A stretch of 5,973 bases of DNA from Anaerolineae bacterium (GCA_014379235.1 JACMMD010001240.1:1-5973); one strand, 5' to 3'. Positions 1-5,973 are shown, counted from the first letter of the stretch. Numbers and translations: made by a program. Notes: generated by a model not told the origin, from the sequence alone.

Positions 1-1425
1 ATCATCCACATCGATATTGATGGGCCGGAAGGTCAAGTCACAGTGATTGCTGAGCCGATGGAGCGGCGCAGCAATGTGCTGCTGGTTCAGGCGGGTAAGA
101 TTCTCGATTGTATGCGGCGCGTCGGGCCAGAAGATAACCGCTATCGCCTCAGTTTGCCGGGCCATGAATATGTTCCGCCGCCGCCGCAAACGGGCAAGCT
201 CGACCCGACGACTTTAACGATTGACGATCTCGAAGGGATACTCGAACAGAACGACGATCCGAAGTTCAAGCTGCATCGTTTACTGGCATCGAATCTGTTG
301 GGGGTGAGTCCGCTGTTGGCGAAAGAAGTCGTCTATCGCGCTACGGGTGATGCGGAAATTAAGCCTGCTGGTGTGGATGCCGATGCGCTGCTAGAGGCAT
401 TGCAAGCGGTGATTAATCCGCTGCAAGCGCGGCAGTGGCAGCCGGGAATTGTCGAAACGGATGATGGCGTATCCGCGTTCAGCGTATATCCGTTGACACA
501 TATGGCCGGTTGGCACGAAGTTGATAGTGTAAGCGCAGCGCTGGCGGCTTATTATGGCGCTCCGGTTGGTGACGAAGCCTATGAAGCGGCGAAAGTGCCT
601 GTCCGCACTGCTATCCGCGAGGCTCAGGGTAAAGTTGGCGGTAAGCTGGCATCGTTGCAGCGCTCGATGACTGACGAAAGCGAACGCGAGATTCTCAAGC
701 AGAGCGGCGAATTAATTCTCGCATATCAATACACGTTCGCGCCGGGCCAAACCGAACTGCAAGCGCAGTATGATCTCGACGCGCCGCCGCTTGCCGTCGC
801 GCTTGACCCGACGATTACACCGCTTGAAAACGCACAGCGTTATTTCGAGCGCTATAATCGCGCTAAACGCGCTTTGGAGGACGTGCCCCGCTTGATCGCG
901 CAAACTAAGCGCGAACTCGATTATCTGGGGCAGCTAGGCACGGATTTAGAGTTTGCGGCCAACTGGCTGGAAATCGACGACGTGCAGCAAGCGCTACAGT
1001 CGCAGGGCCATTGGCGCGGCAAACGAGCAGGGCGTATCGGCGGCGGACGCAGCGGCCCGCTCAAACTGACCACTAAAGAAGGCTTTGTGCTGTGGGTGGG
1101 GCGCAACAGCCGCCAGAACGATCTCGTGACGTTCGATAAGGGCGGCGGTGATGATTGGTGGCTTCATGCGCGGGATGTTCCCGGCGCGCATGTGGTCGTC
1201 AAATATGATGGCCGCCCTGTGCCGGAACGGGTCATCGAGCAAGCCGCATCCATCGCGGCATACTACAGCGCCAAACGCAGCGAAGCGCGTGCCATTGTGG
1301 ACGTGACGCGCTGCAAATACGTTCGCAAGATCAAAGGCGCTGCTCTCGGCATGGTGACGTATCGCAACGAGGAAACGCGCACGGTTACGCCGCGCAGTGA
1401 AGCGGAATTTGCGGATCAGGTTTAA
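1..1425 (+). CDS. rqcH: RqcH/NFACT family ribosome quality control protein, 5' end missing
   Basis: The reading frame is open from the first base to a TAA, giving 474 residues; GTG at 43 is only the first possible start in the window, not the true one. Family members run to roughly 560-600 residues, so about 100 N-terminal residues are missing, including the segment that holds the conserved Asp-Arg pair. Counting from base 1, residues 1-55 are the end of the NFACT-N domain (AEPMERRSN, then NRYRLSLPGHEYVPPPP). Residues about 70-116 fit the helix-hairpin-helix part, about 185-330 include charged helices expected of the coiled-coil middle domain, and about 355-465 are the NFACT-R domain (GFVLWVGRNSRQND, WWLHARDVPGAHVV, VRKIKGAALGMVTYRN). 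Known family role: it binds 60S/50S subunits carrying a stalled peptidyl-tRNA and recruits tRNA-Ala to add an Ala tail. Older annotations call it fibronectin-binding protein. The family call is firm; activity cannot be judged without the N-terminus. ppk2 follows 40 bp downstream. Confidence 0.93.
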   Translation: MIHIDIDGPEGQVTVIAEPMERRSNVLLVQAGKILDCMRRVGPEDNRYRLSLPGHEYVPPPPQTGKLDPTTLTIDDLEGILEQNDDPKFKLHRLLASNLLGVSPLLAKEVVYRATGDAEIKPAGVDADALLEALQAVINPLQARQWQPGIVETDDGVSAFSVYPLTHMAGWHEVDSVSAALAAYYGAPVGDEAYEAAKVPVRTAIREAQGKVGGKLASLQRSMTDESEREILKQSGELILAYQYTFAPGQTELQAQYDLDAPPLAVALDPTITPLENAQRYFERYNRAKRALEDVPRLIAQTKRELDYLGQLGTDLEFAANWLEIDDVQQALQSQGHWRGKRAGRIGGGRSGPLKLTTKEGFVLWVGRNSRQNDLVTFDKGGGDDWWLHARDVPGAHVVVKYDGRPVPERVIEQAASIAAYYSAKRSEARAIVDVTRCKYVRKIKGAALGMVTYRNEETRTVTPRSEAEFADQV

Positions 1426-1465
1426 GATAACATCGGGCATTGAATAACGTAGTGAAAGCCAAATC

Positions 1466-2272
1466 ATGAGCAAGCAGGCGATTGTCCCGAAGGCAGGTGC
1501 AGCGATTGACCTGAAGAAGTTCGACCCGGCTTATACGGGCGACTACGATAAAGAATCGGCGAAAGAGGAAACTGCCAAGCTGCAAGAGCGCTTTACCGAA
1601 CTGCAAGAGATGTTGTACGCGCAGGGTAAGCAAACGCTGTTGATTATCTTGCAGGCGATGGACGCAGGCGGTAAGGACAGCACGATTAAGAAAGTGTTCG
1701 AGCCGATCAATCCGCAGGGCGTGTACGTCTACGGCTTTAAAGCGCCGACAGGTGAGGAACTCGGACATGATTATCTGTGGCGTGTACATCGCCGGACGCC
1801 GCCGAAAGGGTTCATTGGTGTGTTCAACCGCAGTCACTACGAGGATGTGCTAGTGGTGCGCGTAAATGATCTTGTGCCCAAGGATGTGTGGGAAAAACGC
1901 TACCACCAGATCAACGAGTTCGAGCGAAGCCTAGCCGAGAATGGCACGCGCATTCTGAAATTCTATCTGCACATCAGCAAGGAAGAACAGAAGCAGCGCT
2001 TTGAAGAACGCTTGGCGGACCCGACCAAACACTGGAAATGGAACAGCGGCGATCTTGAAGTCCGCAAGCAGTGGGACGATTACATGGAGGCTTTCGAGGT
2101 TGCACTGACCAAGTGTAATACCAAGTACGCGCCTTGGCATATCGTCCCGTCGAATCATAAGTGGTATCGCAATGTGGTAATCACGAAGACGATTGTGGAC
2201 GCGCTGGAAGATATGAAGGTTGCGTTTCCAGAGCCGGAAGAAGGACTGGATAAGATCGTGATACCGGATTAA
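1466..2272 (+). CDS. ppk2: Polyphosphate kinase 2 family, class III-like (polyphosphate:AMP/ADP phosphotransferase)
   Basis: A complete 268-residue cytoplasmic protein, the usual length for single-domain PPK2. These enzymes transfer phosphate from inorganic polyphosphate to nucleotides; class III members can take AMP through ADP to ATP. Visible motifs: Walker A-like LQAMDAGGKDSTIKK with D66, G69 and K70; the Walker B region GVFNRSHYEDVLVVRV at 118-133; and a basic lid at about 176-200 ending in WKWNSGDLEVR. The tail has APWHIVPSNHKWYRN at 222-236. Glu at 126 after RSHY, rather than the Asn of class I proteins (RSWYN), favours class III; the substrate assignment is inference from this likeness. 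Start: the ATG at 1466 precedes a typical N-terminus (KFDPAYTG at 18-25), with only a weak purine stretch, GTGAAAG, at 1452-1458. It may be read through from rqcH. Its TAA overlaps the stop of the opposing GT9 gene. PPK1 is not present in this window. Confidence 0.95.
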   Translation: MSKQAIVPKAGAAIDLKKFDPAYTGDYDKESAKEETAKLQERFTELQEMLYAQGKQTLLIILQAMDAGGKDSTIKKVFEPINPQGVYVYGFKAPTGEELGHDYLWRVHRRTPPKGFIGVFNRSHYEDVLVVRVNDLVPKDVWEKRYHQINEFERSLAENGTRILKFYLHISKEEQKQRFEERLADPTKHWKWNSGDLEVRKQWDDYMEAFEVALTKCNTKYAPWHIVPSNHKWYRNVVITKTIVDALEDMKVAFPEPEEGLDKIVIPD

Positions 2273-2275
2273 TCC
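2266..2275. repeat. 10-bp palindrome GGATTAATCC carrying both convergent stop codons
   Basis: The central TTAA (2269-2272) is read as TAA on both strands, ending ppk2 on the + strand and the GT9 gene on the - strand. The full palindrome makes both proteins end with the same codons, GAT TAA (Asp, stop). A hairpin here would have only 3 bp around a TTAA loop, with no U tract, so it is not a credible intrinsic terminator. It is seen directly; any function is unproven. Confidence 0.9.
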
Positions 2276-3486
2276 ATATAGTGTACGGCGCGGCGGGCAG
2301 CGTCCAGCACACGGGCGACGGTGATCTCGCGGACACAGGGGTGATTCTTTGGGTCGTCCATACCCCAATCCAACACGCGGCAGGGGCGGCAGGCGATGTC
2401 GCTGGTGAGGACGAAATGCTTAGGCGGGTCGCCCCATGGCCCGAACTCCGCCGGGTCTGCTGGCCCGAAGAATGTCACTGTAGGCGCACTAACGGCTACC
2501 GCCAAATGCAGCGGGCCGCTGTCCGGCCCGAGTACCACTTTCGCCCGCTCGAATAACGCCGCTAACTGCCCAACGCGGGTATCCCCAACCATCACGCAGG
2601 CGCGTTCGCGCATCAGTTCAACGATACGCTGAACGAGCGCCATTTCATGGTCGCCGCCTGTGAATACCACTATCGCGTCTAATTGGCCGGAAAGTGTGTC
2701 GGCGACAGATGCCCATTTTTGCTCGTCCCAGTGTTTGACCCACGTTCCAGAGCCGGGATGAATGGCTATGACTGGCTGCTCCGGCGTGATATCCCACTCG
2801 GCTAAATAGCTGCGAATATAGGCGCGATCACTGTCTATGACCGCGAATGTATACGGCGCGTCGTCGGGGCTGACCTCGCCTGTCCAATGCTCAACCAAAC
2901 GCAGGCTTTGCATGACGACGTGCCGATGCTCGTGCGGCAGTTTTTGCGTCAGCAGCGGTGCGACATCCGGTAGATCATAGCCAATCCGAAGCGGGATGCC
3001 GGCCAGCTTGGCTACCAATGCACCCCACCAATGATCGGGTCGCAGAATGACCGCGCTGCCATAGCCGATGCGCCGCAATTGGGCCGCCGAACGTATGGCC
3101 ATCTCGTAGGGCGAACGCCAATCGGACTTTGGTTCGCGGCTGAAACCGGGAAAAGGCAGCGTCAGTACAAAATCGAGTTCGGGATAGTTCGACAGCACAT
3201 CCGCCGACCACGGCCCGACCAGCGCGTGAATTTCCATATATGGCCGAGCGGCGCGTAAGGCACGAATGGCGGGTGTCGTTAACAGCACGTCACCGAGATG
3301 ATCGGGGCGAATCAACAGCAGACGGTTCATGCTGGTGAAACGGCTCGCTGGCAGCGGCAGCCGCGCAATGTCGAACAATGCCGCGCGCCGTAACCGATGC
3401 TTGAGCGGCAGCGCGTGAAAGGCATTGGCCAACAGCCGGTTGCGGTTTGCCAGCGCGTCCCGGTGTGCTAACGCATCCTTATCCAA
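2269..3486 (-). CDS. Glycosyltransferase family 9 (ADP-heptosyltransferase-like)
   Basis: A 405-residue GT-B fold enzyme of the heptosyltransferase family, expected at the cytoplasmic face of the membrane and moving a sugar from a nucleotide donor to a glycan or lipid acceptor. Motifs: LLLIRPDHLGDVLLTTPAIR at 56-75, with D66 in the position of the family's catalytic Asp. IAIHPGSGTWVKHW at 240-253 has K251 in the donor phosphate-binding position, and VVLGPDSGPLHLA at 317-329 has D322, G324 and H327, the family's DxGxxH donor-binding motif. GPADPAEFGPWG follows at 341-352. Cys366, Cys369 and Cys384 near the C-terminus recur in many relatives and may bind metal. The start is TTG, with AAGGAAG 6 nt upstream, and overlaps the preceding gene by 8 bp. 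A shorter form from the ATG at 3330 (residue 53) would begin right at the fold but has no ribosome site. The donor need not be heptose; in an organism without LPS it probably serves another cell-surface glycan. Confidence 0.92.
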   Translation of the reverse strand: MDKDALAHRDALANRNRLLANAFHALPLKHRLRRAALFDIARLPLPASRFTSMNRLLLIRPDHLGDVLLTTPAIRALRAARPYMEIHALVGPWSADVLSNYPELDFVLTLPFPGFSREPKSDWRSPYEMAIRSAAQLRRIGYGSAVILRPDHWWGALVAKLAGIPLRIGYDLPDVAPLLTQKLPHEHRHVVMQSLRLVEHWTGEVSPDDAPYTFAVIDSDRAYIRSYLAEWDITPEQPVIAIHPGSGTWVKHWDEQKWASVADTLSGQLDAIVVFTGGDHEMALVQRIVELMRERACVMVGDTRVGQLAALFERAKVVLGPDSGPLHLAVAVSAPTVTFFGPADPAEFGPWGDPPKHFVLTSDIACRPCRVLDWGMDDPKNHPCVREITVARVLDAARRAVHYMD

Positions 3487-4717
3487 GTCCGACTTCCTTG
3501 TAGACTTTCAGCAGCTTGGGGATCAGCACCGACCAATCATAATACTTGCGAACGGCGCTGCGGGCAGAATCACCGAGTGTTTGGCGTTGGGAGGGGTCTT
3601 GCAGCAGCGCGACAATCGCCTGTGCCATGCTGTCGGCATCATCCGCGATGGACATAGCGCGTCTAGCTTCGGAAAGTAATCCCGAAGCGGCGGTAGAGGT
3701 TGCGATTACCGCACAGCCAGAGGCCATCGCTTCGAGAATTTTCAAGCGTGTGCCGCTGCCCATTCGCAGCGGCGCGACATAGACTTCAGCGGCTTGTAAG
3801 AACGGCTGCACTTCGGCAACCCATCCCGTGACCTCAACGTTATCCTTGACGCGCAAACCTTCGAGGCGTGGATGCGGCTTTTGCCCGACGATGTACAGAC
3901 GCGCATCCGGCACTTGTTCGGTGACGAGCGGCAGTACCGCGTCAGTGAACCACAGCATCGCATCGACGTTGGGGCGGTAATCCATTTTACCTGTGAAGAC
4001 GATGGCGCTGCCGCGAAGATCGAGGTGTTCACGCGGGTCGGCGTAATCAGCCGCGAAGATACCGTTGGGGACGACGTGGACGCAGCGGTCAGCACGAAAT
4101 GGACGCAGCGCGTCGGCATCTTCTTCGCTGACAGCGATCACAAAATCAGACACGCGGCAGATCATTCGCTCGAAATAGGCGATGCGGTTCGACTGCACGA
4201 ACGAATAGGCCGCTGCGGGCAAACGCCGGAATTCTTTGCGATCAATTTGCGAGATCAGCCGTTGCAGCACGTACTCGGCGTTGAACGAGTCGTAGCAGAG
4301 TTTGGTGTGTGTCTGGTTGTGGCGTGTCAGCCATTGGCGCACAAATGGCAGATAGCCAGCCGTCTCCAGACCGTCGAACTGCACAAGGTCAAACGGGGTT
4401 TCTTCGAGAAGCGTTTGCAGTTTGTGCCGAAACTCGTCACTTTCTAGCCTTTTGGCGATGTCCGGCTGTCCTGAGAGTACAAGGTCGCGCAGACGTTGGC
4501 GCGGCGTCCGACGAGGCAGCGGCGCGGTCTCGATACGGGCGCATAGTTCGGCCAAAGGCGTTGACTGCGCTGCGATACCACGCTCCGCGTCATTGAAACT
4601 CAGCAGCGACACCTCATGACCAGCGGCGTGTAAGCCGTGAATGATGCCAAAGCTGCGGATCGCTCCGCCGGATGCAAGCGGGTACGGAAGGCTACCCGTT
4701 AAAATCAAAATTCGCAT
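3479..4717 (-). CDS. Glycosyltransferase family 4 (group 1), PEP-CTERM/EpsH1-associated sugar transferase type
   Basis: A complete 412-residue GT-B glycosyltransferase, probably membrane-associated and using a nucleotide-sugar donor. The N-terminal acceptor half begins MRILILTGSLPYPLASGGAI with the Gly pair at 17-18, the usual start of GT4 proteins. NAEYVLQRL lies at 146-154 and HVVPNGIFAADY at 214-225. The donor half has IVFTGKMDYRPNVDAMLWF at 239-257 and LYIVGQKPHPRL at 274-285. APLRMGSGTRLKILEAMASG at 315-334 holds the second acid of the GT4 motif, E329; the first acid is replaced by S321, a state I associate with the TIGR03087-like subgroup rather than with loss of function. The ATG at 4717 lies 7 bp after the upstream GT4 stop. 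AAGGTG at 4731-4736 is 13 nt from the ATG, long for a ribosome site, so translational coupling is likely. The closest family is inferred from motif likeness; sugar and acceptor are unknown. Confidence 0.92.
   Translation of the reverse strand: MRILILTGSLPYPLASGGAIRSFGIIHGLHAAGHEVSLLSFNDAERGIAAQSTPLAELCARIETAPLPRRTPRQRLRDLVLSGQPDIAKRLESDEFRHKLQTLLEETPFDLVQFDGLETAGYLPFVRQWLTRHNQTHTKLCYDSFNAEYVLQRLISQIDRKEFRRLPAAAYSFVQSNRIAYFERMICRVSDFVIAVSEEDADALRPFRADRCVHVVPNGIFAADYADPREHLDLRGSAIVFTGKMDYRPNVDAMLWFTDAVLPLVTEQVPDARLYIVGQKPHPRLEGLRVKDNVEVTGWVAEVQPFLQAAEVYVAPLRMGSGTRLKILEAMASGCAVIATSTAASGLLSEARRAMSIADDADSMAQAIVALLQDPSQRQTLGDSARSAVRKYYDWSVLIPKLLKVYKEVGLG
3493..3499 (-). promoter_or_regulatory. Ribosome binding site deciding the TTG start of the GT9 gene
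   Basis: On the - strand AAGGAAG sits 6 nt before the TTG at 3486-3484, inside the last codons of the upstream GT4 gene (Lys-Glu-Val). Good complementarity and spacing support the TTG over the downstream ATG at 3330, whose upstream bases (AGCCGTTTCACCAGC) carry no such site. The motif could also arise by chance, since AAG GAA simply encodes Lys-Glu. Confidence 0.6.
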
Positions 4718-4724
4718 AGTCAGT

Positions 4725-5822
4725 CTAAAGCACCTTCTTATACACCGATAAAGCCACCTGCGCGGTGCGTTCCCACGTAAAAGCGGCGGCCCGTTCTAGC
4801 CCGCGCTGGCGCATCGTCTCGCCCCATGCCGTGTCCGTTAACACATGGCGCAGGGCATCAGCAATGGTAGCCGGGTTGTCGGGGTCGATTTGCAGCCCGA
4901 CATCACCAACCACTTCGGGCAGCGACGAGCGGTTGCTGACGACTGTCACCGTTCCGCAGGCCATAGCCTCTAGCGCGGTCAGCCCGAAGCCCTCATAAAA
5001 CGAGGGCAGGGCCAGAACATGGGCCATATTATACAGTGCGGGCAGCGCTTCTTGCGGTATATCTTCGCGCCAGAGGATACGATTTCCCAACGAAAGCGCT
5101 TCAACATGCGCCAATGTTTCGTCGAACAGCCAGCCACGTTTGCCCGCGAGAACGATTGGCGGCGCGTCTGGCATGTCTGTCAGCAGCAGGCGGTAGGCAT
5201 CGAGAAGCCCGATGATGTTTTTGCGCGGCTCGAATGTACCTACAAACAGAATATAGTCGGGCGGAAGGTCAAGCTGCTGGCGATAGTATGCCAAATCGTC
5301 TTTCGGAAGGGGGCGAAAACTCTCATCGACACCGAGCATATGTACGCTCACCTTGTCGGCGGGCACGTTGAGCATGGCGTGTAAGTCGGCTTTGGTCGCT
5401 TCACTGTCCGCGAGAATGTGATCGGCGTGGCGAACGGCGGCTTGAATTTGATCGTTGTAATAACGGCGGCTGTCGGCGGTGAGATACTGCGGGTAGTGGA
5501 GAAATGTCAGGTCGTGAACCGTAATCACATGCCGACGCGCCCCGCGAAATGGCGGGATGAAGTCAGGGCTGTGCAGCACGCCGAGGTTGAAGCGCGCCAG
5601 TTCCAACGACAGTGCGAAGCGTTCGATGCGATGATGCGCCGGAGTCCACAACGCGGCGTGGTCAAAGCGTGTGACGAGTGAATCGCTCGTTTTACGGCTG
5701 TGAAAAACCGTGTAGCGATTGGCAGAATCCAGCGTTTCCAGCGCTTGCACGAGGCGGCGGATATAGGTGCTAATCCCGCCTGTGCGATAGTAGGTGAGCC
5801 GTGCGTCAATCCCGATGTGCAT
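4725..5822 (-). CDS. Glycosyltransferase family 4 (group 1, mannosyltransferase-like)
   Basis: A complete 365-residue retaining GT-B glycosyltransferase and the first gene of the glycosyltransferase run. It starts MHIGIDARLTYYRTGGISTY, with the Gly pair at 15-16 that contacts the donor in this family. HVITVHDLTFLHYP at 98-111 contains H103, matching the conserved acceptor-side His. FVGTFEPRKNIIGLL at 193-207 supplies Arg200-Lys201 for the donor phosphates. SFYEGFGLTALEAMACGT at 274-291 carries the full E-x7-E motif (E277, E285), and SSLPEVVGDVGL follows. The pattern resembles the cd03809 group, which includes mannosyl- and rhamnosyltransferases of O-chain or exopolysaccharide assembly; the actual sugar cannot be read from sequence. 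The ATG at 5822 has no Shine-Dalgarno: the eight bases before it are CCCCGCCC, preceded by a TATACT box, which suggests leaderless expression. It has the canonical N-terminus, so the start is well supported. Its stop (TAG) lies 7 bp before the next gene. Confidence 0.94.
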   Translation of the reverse strand: MHIGIDARLTYYRTGGISTYIRRLVQALETLDSANRYTVFHSRKTSDSLVTRFDHAALWTPAHHRIERFALSLELARFNLGVLHSPDFIPPFRGARRHVITVHDLTFLHYPQYLTADSRRYYNDQIQAAVRHADHILADSEATKADLHAMLNVPADKVSVHMLGVDESFRPLPKDDLAYYRQQLDLPPDYILFVGTFEPRKNIIGLLDAYRLLLTDMPDAPPIVLAGKRGWLFDETLAHVEALSLGNRILWREDIPQEALPALYNMAHVLALPSFYEGFGLTALEAMACGTVTVVSNRSSLPEVVGDVGLQIDPDNPATIADALRHVLTDTAWGETMRQRGLERAAAFTWERTAQVALSVYKKVL

Positions 5823-5830
5823 GGGCGGGG

Positions 5831-5859
5831 AGTATAGCCGCCACAGCGGAGAGCGTCCA
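5831..5859 (-). promoter_or_regulatory. Sigma70-type promoter for the glycosyltransferase operon, predicted leaderless
   Basis: On the - strand a -35-like TGGACG (5859-5854, 4 of 6 to consensus) and a -10 TATACT (5836-5831, 5 of 6) are separated by exactly 17 bp. The -10 box ends 8 nt before the ATG at 5822, so transcription should begin at or within about two bases of the A of the start codon. The absence of a ribosome site agrees with this. It is the only gap in the - strand run large enough for a promoter. The boxes are seen; activity is inferred. Confidence 0.6.
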
Positions 5860-5887
5860 GCCTATATCTTGTTATGCGGTTATACGA

Positions 5888-5914
5888 AGTTCATACGGTG
5901 CCAGCGTATGAACT
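5888..5914 (-). terminator. Perfect 10-bp stem-loop at the end of the solute-binding protein gene
   Basis: The arms AGTTCATACG (5888-5897) and CGTATGAACT (5905-5914) pair perfectly around a 7-nt loop, GTGCCAG on the + strand. Read on the - strand, the hairpin begins on the second base of the TAG stop (5915-5913) and lies about 29 bp upstream of the next promoter's -35 box. That position fits a 3' end or terminator. However, the stem has only 4 G-C pairs and is followed by TCGTATAACC rather than a U tract, so a classical intrinsic terminator is doubtful. It could instead protect the 3' end of the mRNA or bind a dimeric regulator. Confidence 0.45.
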
Positions 5915-5973
5915 ACAGCCAGCGCTCGATGATCGTGTCGATTGTGCCATCCTCATACATAGATTGCAGGGCA
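5913..5973 (-). CDS. Amino-acid-type ABC transporter substrate-binding protein (family 3), C-terminal end only
   Basis: Only the last 19 codons and a TAG stop are in the window; the gene runs off the right edge. The residues read ALQSMYEDGTIDTIIERWL. This matches the closing helix typical of family 3 extracellular solute-binding proteins (pattern: A-hydrophobic-xx-hydrophobic-Y-x-DGT-hydrophobic-DxI-xx-KW), which capture amino acids or related polar solutes outside the membrane and hand them to an ABC permease. The signal peptide and binding residues lie outside the window, so the substrate cannot be guessed. The stop is followed at once by a stem-loop, and then a separate promoter for the glycosyltransferase genes, so this gene is probably not part of that operon. 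The call rests on a short but characteristic tail; another protein with a similar ending is possible. Confidence 0.6.
   Translation of the reverse strand, partial: ALQSMYEDGTIDTIIERWL

Noticed and set aside
1426..1465. Possible promoter or terminator between rqcH and ppk2
   Set aside because: Only weak -10-like strings (TAAGAT, TAACAT) without a matching -35, and no hairpin with a U tract, can be seen; read-through from rqcH is more likely.
994..1473. 159-residue - strand open frame opposite the end of rqcH
   Set aside because: It overlaps the conserved NFACT-R coding region, has no recognisable family features, and is explained as a shadow of the real frame.
2276..2320. Possible hairpin terminator for ppk2 inside the 3' end of the GT9 gene
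   Set aside because: Only a 4-bp GTGT/ACAC pairing over a long GC-rich loop can be made, with no following T run.
3742..4119. 125-residue - strand frame overlapping the second GT4 gene in another frame
   Set aside because: Its low-complexity Ser/Arg/Thr-rich composition is typical of an out-of-frame translation, and the overlapped frame encodes conserved FTGKMDYRPN and donor motifs.
3872..4447. 191-residue + strand open frame opposite the second GT4 gene
   Set aside because: It lies fully antisense to a gene with clear GT4 motifs, shows no recognisable domain, and such open antisense frames are common opposite codon-biased GC-rich genes.
5881..5894. TATACGAAGTT is identical to 11 bases of a loxP arm and the nearby inverted repeat loosely recalls a recombinase site
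   Set aside because: The second arm and the 8-bp spacer of loxP are absent, the true inverted repeat here uses different bases and a 7-nt centre, and no recombinase gene is in the window. Chance likeness is the simpler reading.

Overview
The window is a dense, ordinary-looking stretch of bacterial chromosome with moderately high GC. It holds four complete protein genes, a fifth gene cut by the left edge and the last 19 codons of a sixth cut by the right edge. Nothing looks like a mobile element, phage, CRISPR array, tRNA or rRNA. The gene set and protein style (a bacterial NFACT/RqcH protein, a class III-like polyphosphate kinase 2, a GT9 enzyme with an N-terminal extension, group-1 glycosyltransferases) would suit a Chloroflexota (Anaerolineae-like) genome. 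That placement is an impression from the proteins, not something the sequence proves.

Left part, + strand (1-2272): the 3' four-fifths or so of an rqcH/NFACT gene (ribosome quality control, C-terminal Ala tailing of stalled nascent chains) is followed after 40 bases by a complete ppk2 gene (polyphosphate-driven phosphorylation of AMP/ADP). The pair could be co-transcribed.

Middle and right, - strand (5822 down to 2269): three glycosyltransferase genes lie in one compact run. In transcription order they are a classical GT4 enzyme with an intact E-x7-E motif, a second GT4 enzyme of the kind related to PEP-CTERM/exosortase-associated sugar transferases, and a GT9 (ADP-heptosyltransferase-like) enzyme. 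The gaps are 7 bp and -8 bp, so they almost certainly form one operon that assembles part of a surface glycan or glycolipid. No sugar-nucleotide synthesis, flippase, polymerase or O-antigen ligase gene is visible here. A promoter-like pair (TGGACG, 17 bp, TATACT) lies directly in front of the first gene, and its predicted start falls at or next to the ATG, which suggests a leaderless mRNA.

Right edge (5823-5973): the only real intergenic gap (90 bp) holds that promoter and a perfect 10-bp inverted repeat that begins on the stop codon of the upstream gene. The upstream gene appears to be a family 3 (amino-acid type) solute-binding protein.

The two transcription blocks converge at 2269-2272. 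A single TTAA supplies both stop codons, inside a 10-bp palindrome, so the two coding regions overlap by 4 bp and there is no intergenic terminator. I see no strong case for an undescribed biological system; the points most worth checking are the leaderless promoter, the convergent stop overlap, and the TTG start of the GT9 gene.
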